DNA of 64,000 nt from Sphingomonas sp. 67-36 (GTDB lineage: Bacteria > Pseudomonadota > Alphaproteobacteria > Sphingomonadales > Sphingomonadaceae): assembly GCA_001897375.1 (NCBI GenBank), contig MKSU01000022.1:62001-126000 (forward strand), given 5' to 3'. The notes under the pieces were generated by a model. It did no database searches and was not told where the DNA came from. It worked only from the letters and a program-made list of their open reading frames with translations. Positions 62,196 to 64,000 of the stretch are shown here, piece after piece. Every line of letters begins with the position of its first letter. The stretch's first letter is position 1. The translations under genes were made by a program, and so were the position numbers.

Positions 62196-63590
62196 ATGGG
62201 CAGCCTGTTACGCCGCAAGATCATCGTGGAGCAGCCGCCGGAGCGCGCGCTGGCGCGCACCCTGTCGTGGCCGCATCTTGTCGCGCTGGGCGTCGGCGCG
62301 ATCGTCGGCACCGGCATCCTGACGCTGATCGGCGTCGGCGCGGATCGCGCCGGGCCGGCGGTGATCCTGTCCTTCGTCATCGCCGGCGCGATCTGCGCCT
62401 GCGCCGCGCTCGCCTATGCCGAGATGGCGACGATGATCCCCGCCTCGGGCAGCGCCTATACCTACAGCTACGCCGTGCTGGGCGAGATCATCGCCTGGGT
62501 GATCGGCTGGTCGCTGATCCTCGAATATTCGCTCGTCGTCTCCACCGTCGCGGTCGGCTGGTCCGGCTATGCCGCGCCGCTGCTGACGCCTTACGGCTTC
62601 CCGGTCGAGCTGACCAACGGGCCGGCGCTGGGTGGCCTGATCAACCTGCCGGCGATCTTCATCATCGCGGTGGTGGCGGGGATGCTGATGTTCGGCACGC
62701 GCGAGAGCGCGACGCTCAACGCCATCCTGGTGGTGGTGAAGATGATCGCGCTGGCGGTGTTCGTCGGCATCGCATTGCCGCATTTCAACGCCGCCAACCT
62801 CGAGCCGTTCATGCCGTTCGGCTTCGCCAAGCACGCCAGCCCGGACGGGGTGGAGCGCGGCGTGATGGCGGCGGCGGCGATCATCTTCTTCGCCTTCTAC
62901 GGCTTCGACGCCATTTCAACGGCGGCGGAGGAGACGCGCAATCCGGGGCGCGATCTCGCCATCGGCATCGTCGGATCGATGGTGGCGTGCATCGCGATCT
63001 ACATGCTGGTCGCGGTGGCGGCGGTCGGCGCGCTGTCCTTCACGCGCTTCGCAGACAGCCCGGAGCCGCTGGCGCTGATCCTGCGCGAGATCGGGCAGAA
63101 GGGCTTCGCGACCTTCCTCGCGGTGAGCGCGGTGGTGGCCCTGCCGACGGTGCTGCTCGGCTTCCTGTTCGGGCAGAGCCGCATCTTCTTCGTGATGGCG
63201 CGCGACGGGCTGCTGCCGGAATCGCTCGCCAAGGTCTCGCGGCGCGGCGCGCCGGTGCGCATCACCGCGCTGACGGCGGTGCTGGTGGCGATCATCGCCG
63301 GGCTGATGCCGCTCGACGCGATCGCGGCGCTGGCCAATGCGGGCACGCTGGCGGCGTTCGTCGCGGTCTGCGTGTCGATGATGGTGATGCGGGTCCGCGC
63401 GCCGGATGCGCTGCGCACCTTCCGCACGCCGCTGTGGCCGGTGGTGGGCACGATCGGCGTGCTCGGCTGCATCTATCTGTTCTTCAGCCTGCCGCACCGG
63501 ACGCAGGAATATTTCCTGATGTGGAACGCGCTGGGGCTGGTGCTCTATTTCGTTTACGGCCGCGCCCGCGCCAACGCAGGGGAGGCGTGA
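62196..63590 (+). CDS. APC-superfamily amino acid permease
   Basis: 464 aa with twelve hydrophobic segments. The N-terminal VALGVGAIVGTGILTLIGVGA is the unwound TM1 substrate-binding motif of cationic amino acid/APC transporters. AYAEMATMIPASGSAYTYSY and FFAFYGFDAISTAAEETRNPG are the next two conserved blocks of the CAT-like subgroup. Substrate not readable. A nearly coextensive frame on the same strand (62192-63601) has no transporter features. The tail faces the acnA terminator. Confidence 0.9.
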   Translation: MGSLLRRKIIVEQPPERALARTLSWPHLVALGVGAIVGTGILTLIGVGADRAGPAVILSFVIAGAICACAALAYAEMATMIPASGSAYTYSYAVLGEIIAWVIGWSLILEYSLVVSTVAVGWSGYAAPLLTPYGFPVELTNGPALGGLINLPAIFIIAVVAGMLMFGTRESATLNAILVVVKMIALAVFVGIALPHFNAANLEPFMPFGFAKHASPDGVERGVMAAAAIIFFAFYGFDAISTAAEETRNPGRDLAIGIVGSMVACIAIYMLVAVAAVGALSFTRFADSPEPLALILREIGQKGFATFLAVSAVVALPTVLLGFLFGQSRIFFVMARDGLLPESLAKVSRRGAPVRITALTAVLVAIIAGLMPLDAIAALANAGTLAAFVAVCVSMMVMRVRAPDALRTFRTPLWPVVGTIGVLGCIYLFFSLPHRTQEYFLMWNALGLVLYFVYGRARANAGEA

Positions 63591-63636
63591 GCGACGCATA
63601 AGCCCTCTCCCTTAAGAGGAGGGCGCGGATACGAAA

Positions 63637-63668
63637 AAGGGCGGCCCGTCGCGAGACGGACCGCCCTT
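63637..63668 (-). terminator. Terminator of acnA, possibly bidirectional
   Basis: AAGGGCGGCCCGTC-GCGA-GACGGACCGCCCTT gives a 14-bp stem with one mismatch and a four-base loop. A T-run follows on the minus strand, and TTTT follows on the plus strand, so it can end transcripts from both directions between the permease gene and acnA. Confidence 0.85.
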
Positions 63669-63687
63669 TTCGCGTCAGCGCGACCGA

Positions 63688-64000
63688 TCAGGCGGCGAGC
63701 TTGCGCAGCACATATTGCAGGATGCCGCCGTTCAGGAAGTATTCCAGCTCGTTGACGGTATCGATGCGGCAGCGGGTCAGGAAGGTCTCGCTGCTGCCGT
63801 CGGCGCGGGTGAGCGTCACTTCCACGTCCTGACGCGGGCGCAGGCCGGCGACATTGTGGATCGTGAACGTCTCGGAGCCGTCGAGCTTGAGCGTCTTGCG
63901 GTCCACGCCCTCGGCGAACTGGAGCGGCAGCACGCCCATGCCGACGAGGTTGGAGCGGTGGATGCGCTCGAAGCTCTCCGCGATCACCGCGCGCACGCCG
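63688..64000 (-). CDS. acnA: Aconitate hydratase, C-terminal part (cut by window edge)
   Basis: Only the last 103 or so codons lie in the window; the gene continues beyond 64000. The sequence [22 protein letters not shown] followed by [11 protein letters not shown], and [14 protein letters not shown] at the end, belongs to the swivelling C-terminal domain of AcnA-type aconitases (citrate to isocitrate, [4Fe-4S] enzyme). The iron-sulfur ligands are in the unseen part. The stop is followed by the hairpin terminator. Confidence 0.95.
   Translation of the reverse strand, partial: GVRAVIAESFERIHRSNLVGMGVLPLQFAEGVDRKTLKLDGSETFTIHNVAGLRPRQDVEVTLTRADGSSETFLTRCRIDTVNELEYFLNGGILQYVLRKLAA

Noticed and set aside
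62192-63601. 469-codon frame almost coextensive with the amino acid permease
   Set aside because: Arg/Gly/Ala-rich with no membrane segments; the overlapping frame starting at 62196 encodes a typical APC transporter.
1-64000. Mobile elements, prophage, CRISPR arrays, toxin-antitoxin pairs or secondary-metabolite clusters
   Set aside because: I looked for transposase, integrase, regularly spaced direct repeats, small paired genes and megasynthase motifs and found none.

Overview
The window is GC-rich and gene-dense, and reads as a chromosomal segment of an alphaproteobacterium, most likely a sphingomonad (Sphingomonas or a close relative). The evidence is the GcrA cell-cycle regulator, an NDUFA12-type complex I subunit, a PEPxxWA-CTERM protein, a large TonB-dependent receptor, a meso-DAP-type dcw cluster whose ftsZ is followed by a TPR/SPOR protein, and an isolated secE-nusG pair. 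I see no insertion sequence, prophage, integrase, CRISPR array or rRNA operon. It looks like core chromosome rather than an accessory island.

Layout. 1-7.6 kb: pyrD, a PAP2-family membrane phosphatase, a polytopic protein resembling membrane glycosyltransferases, nusG and secE (minus strand), a TPR-sulfotransferase and an Nramp-like transporter. 7.6-16.2 kb: a TonB-dependent receptor, a palindromic repeat block, a PEP-CTERM protein, tRNA-Trp, a GGDEF-EAL protein, a fatty acyl-AMP ligase and recX. 16.3-22.2 kb: a double cold-shock protein, DUF192, NDUFA12 and DUF2155 genes, aat running antisense into DUF2155, an orphan ParA, a lipoprotein, a deoxyinosine-glycosylase-like gene and a cysteine synthase. 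22.2-41.2 kb: the complete division and cell-wall cluster, in the order mraZ-rsmH-ftsL-ftsI-murE-(43-codon ORF)-murF-mraY-murD-ftsW-murG-murC-murB-(19-codon ORF)-ddl-ftsQ-ftsA-ftsZ. Most of these genes overlap their neighbour by one to four bases. 41.4-48.7 kb: SPOR protein, dGTPase, DUF3147 protein and ABC-2 permease, gcrA, and two Tad-type pseudopilin-like genes. 48.7-57.1 kb: parE, a DUF5694 protein, argD-argF-hslO, a small exported protein and queC-queE. 57.1-64 kb: an unknown exported protein, a small lipoprotein, lipB, two paired membrane proteins, a GNAT protein with hemF, an amino-acid permease and the 3' end of acnA, cut by the window edge.

How the genes work together. The central 19 kb encodes precursor synthesis for peptidoglycan (MurB to MurG, MraY, Ddl) with the divisome proteins that use it (FtsL, FtsI, FtsW, FtsQ, FtsA, FtsZ). 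Upstream of mraZ there are four GANTC sites within 113 bp and a four-unit, 10-bp-phased GGGAA/TTCCC array resembling an MraZ operator. A further perfect inverted repeat with a GANTC site in each arm lies just after gcrA. In alphaproteobacteria GANTC is the CcrM methylation site read by GcrA. The window therefore holds a plausible regulator and several of its plausible targets, although CcrM itself is not here.

I do not see a clearly new defence, mobile or biosynthetic system. The strongest leads are small ones: the 43-codon and 19-codon ORFs inside the dcw operon, the GANTC-bearing palindrome, the 187-bp antisense overlap of aat with the DUF2155 gene, and several operator-like palindromes.
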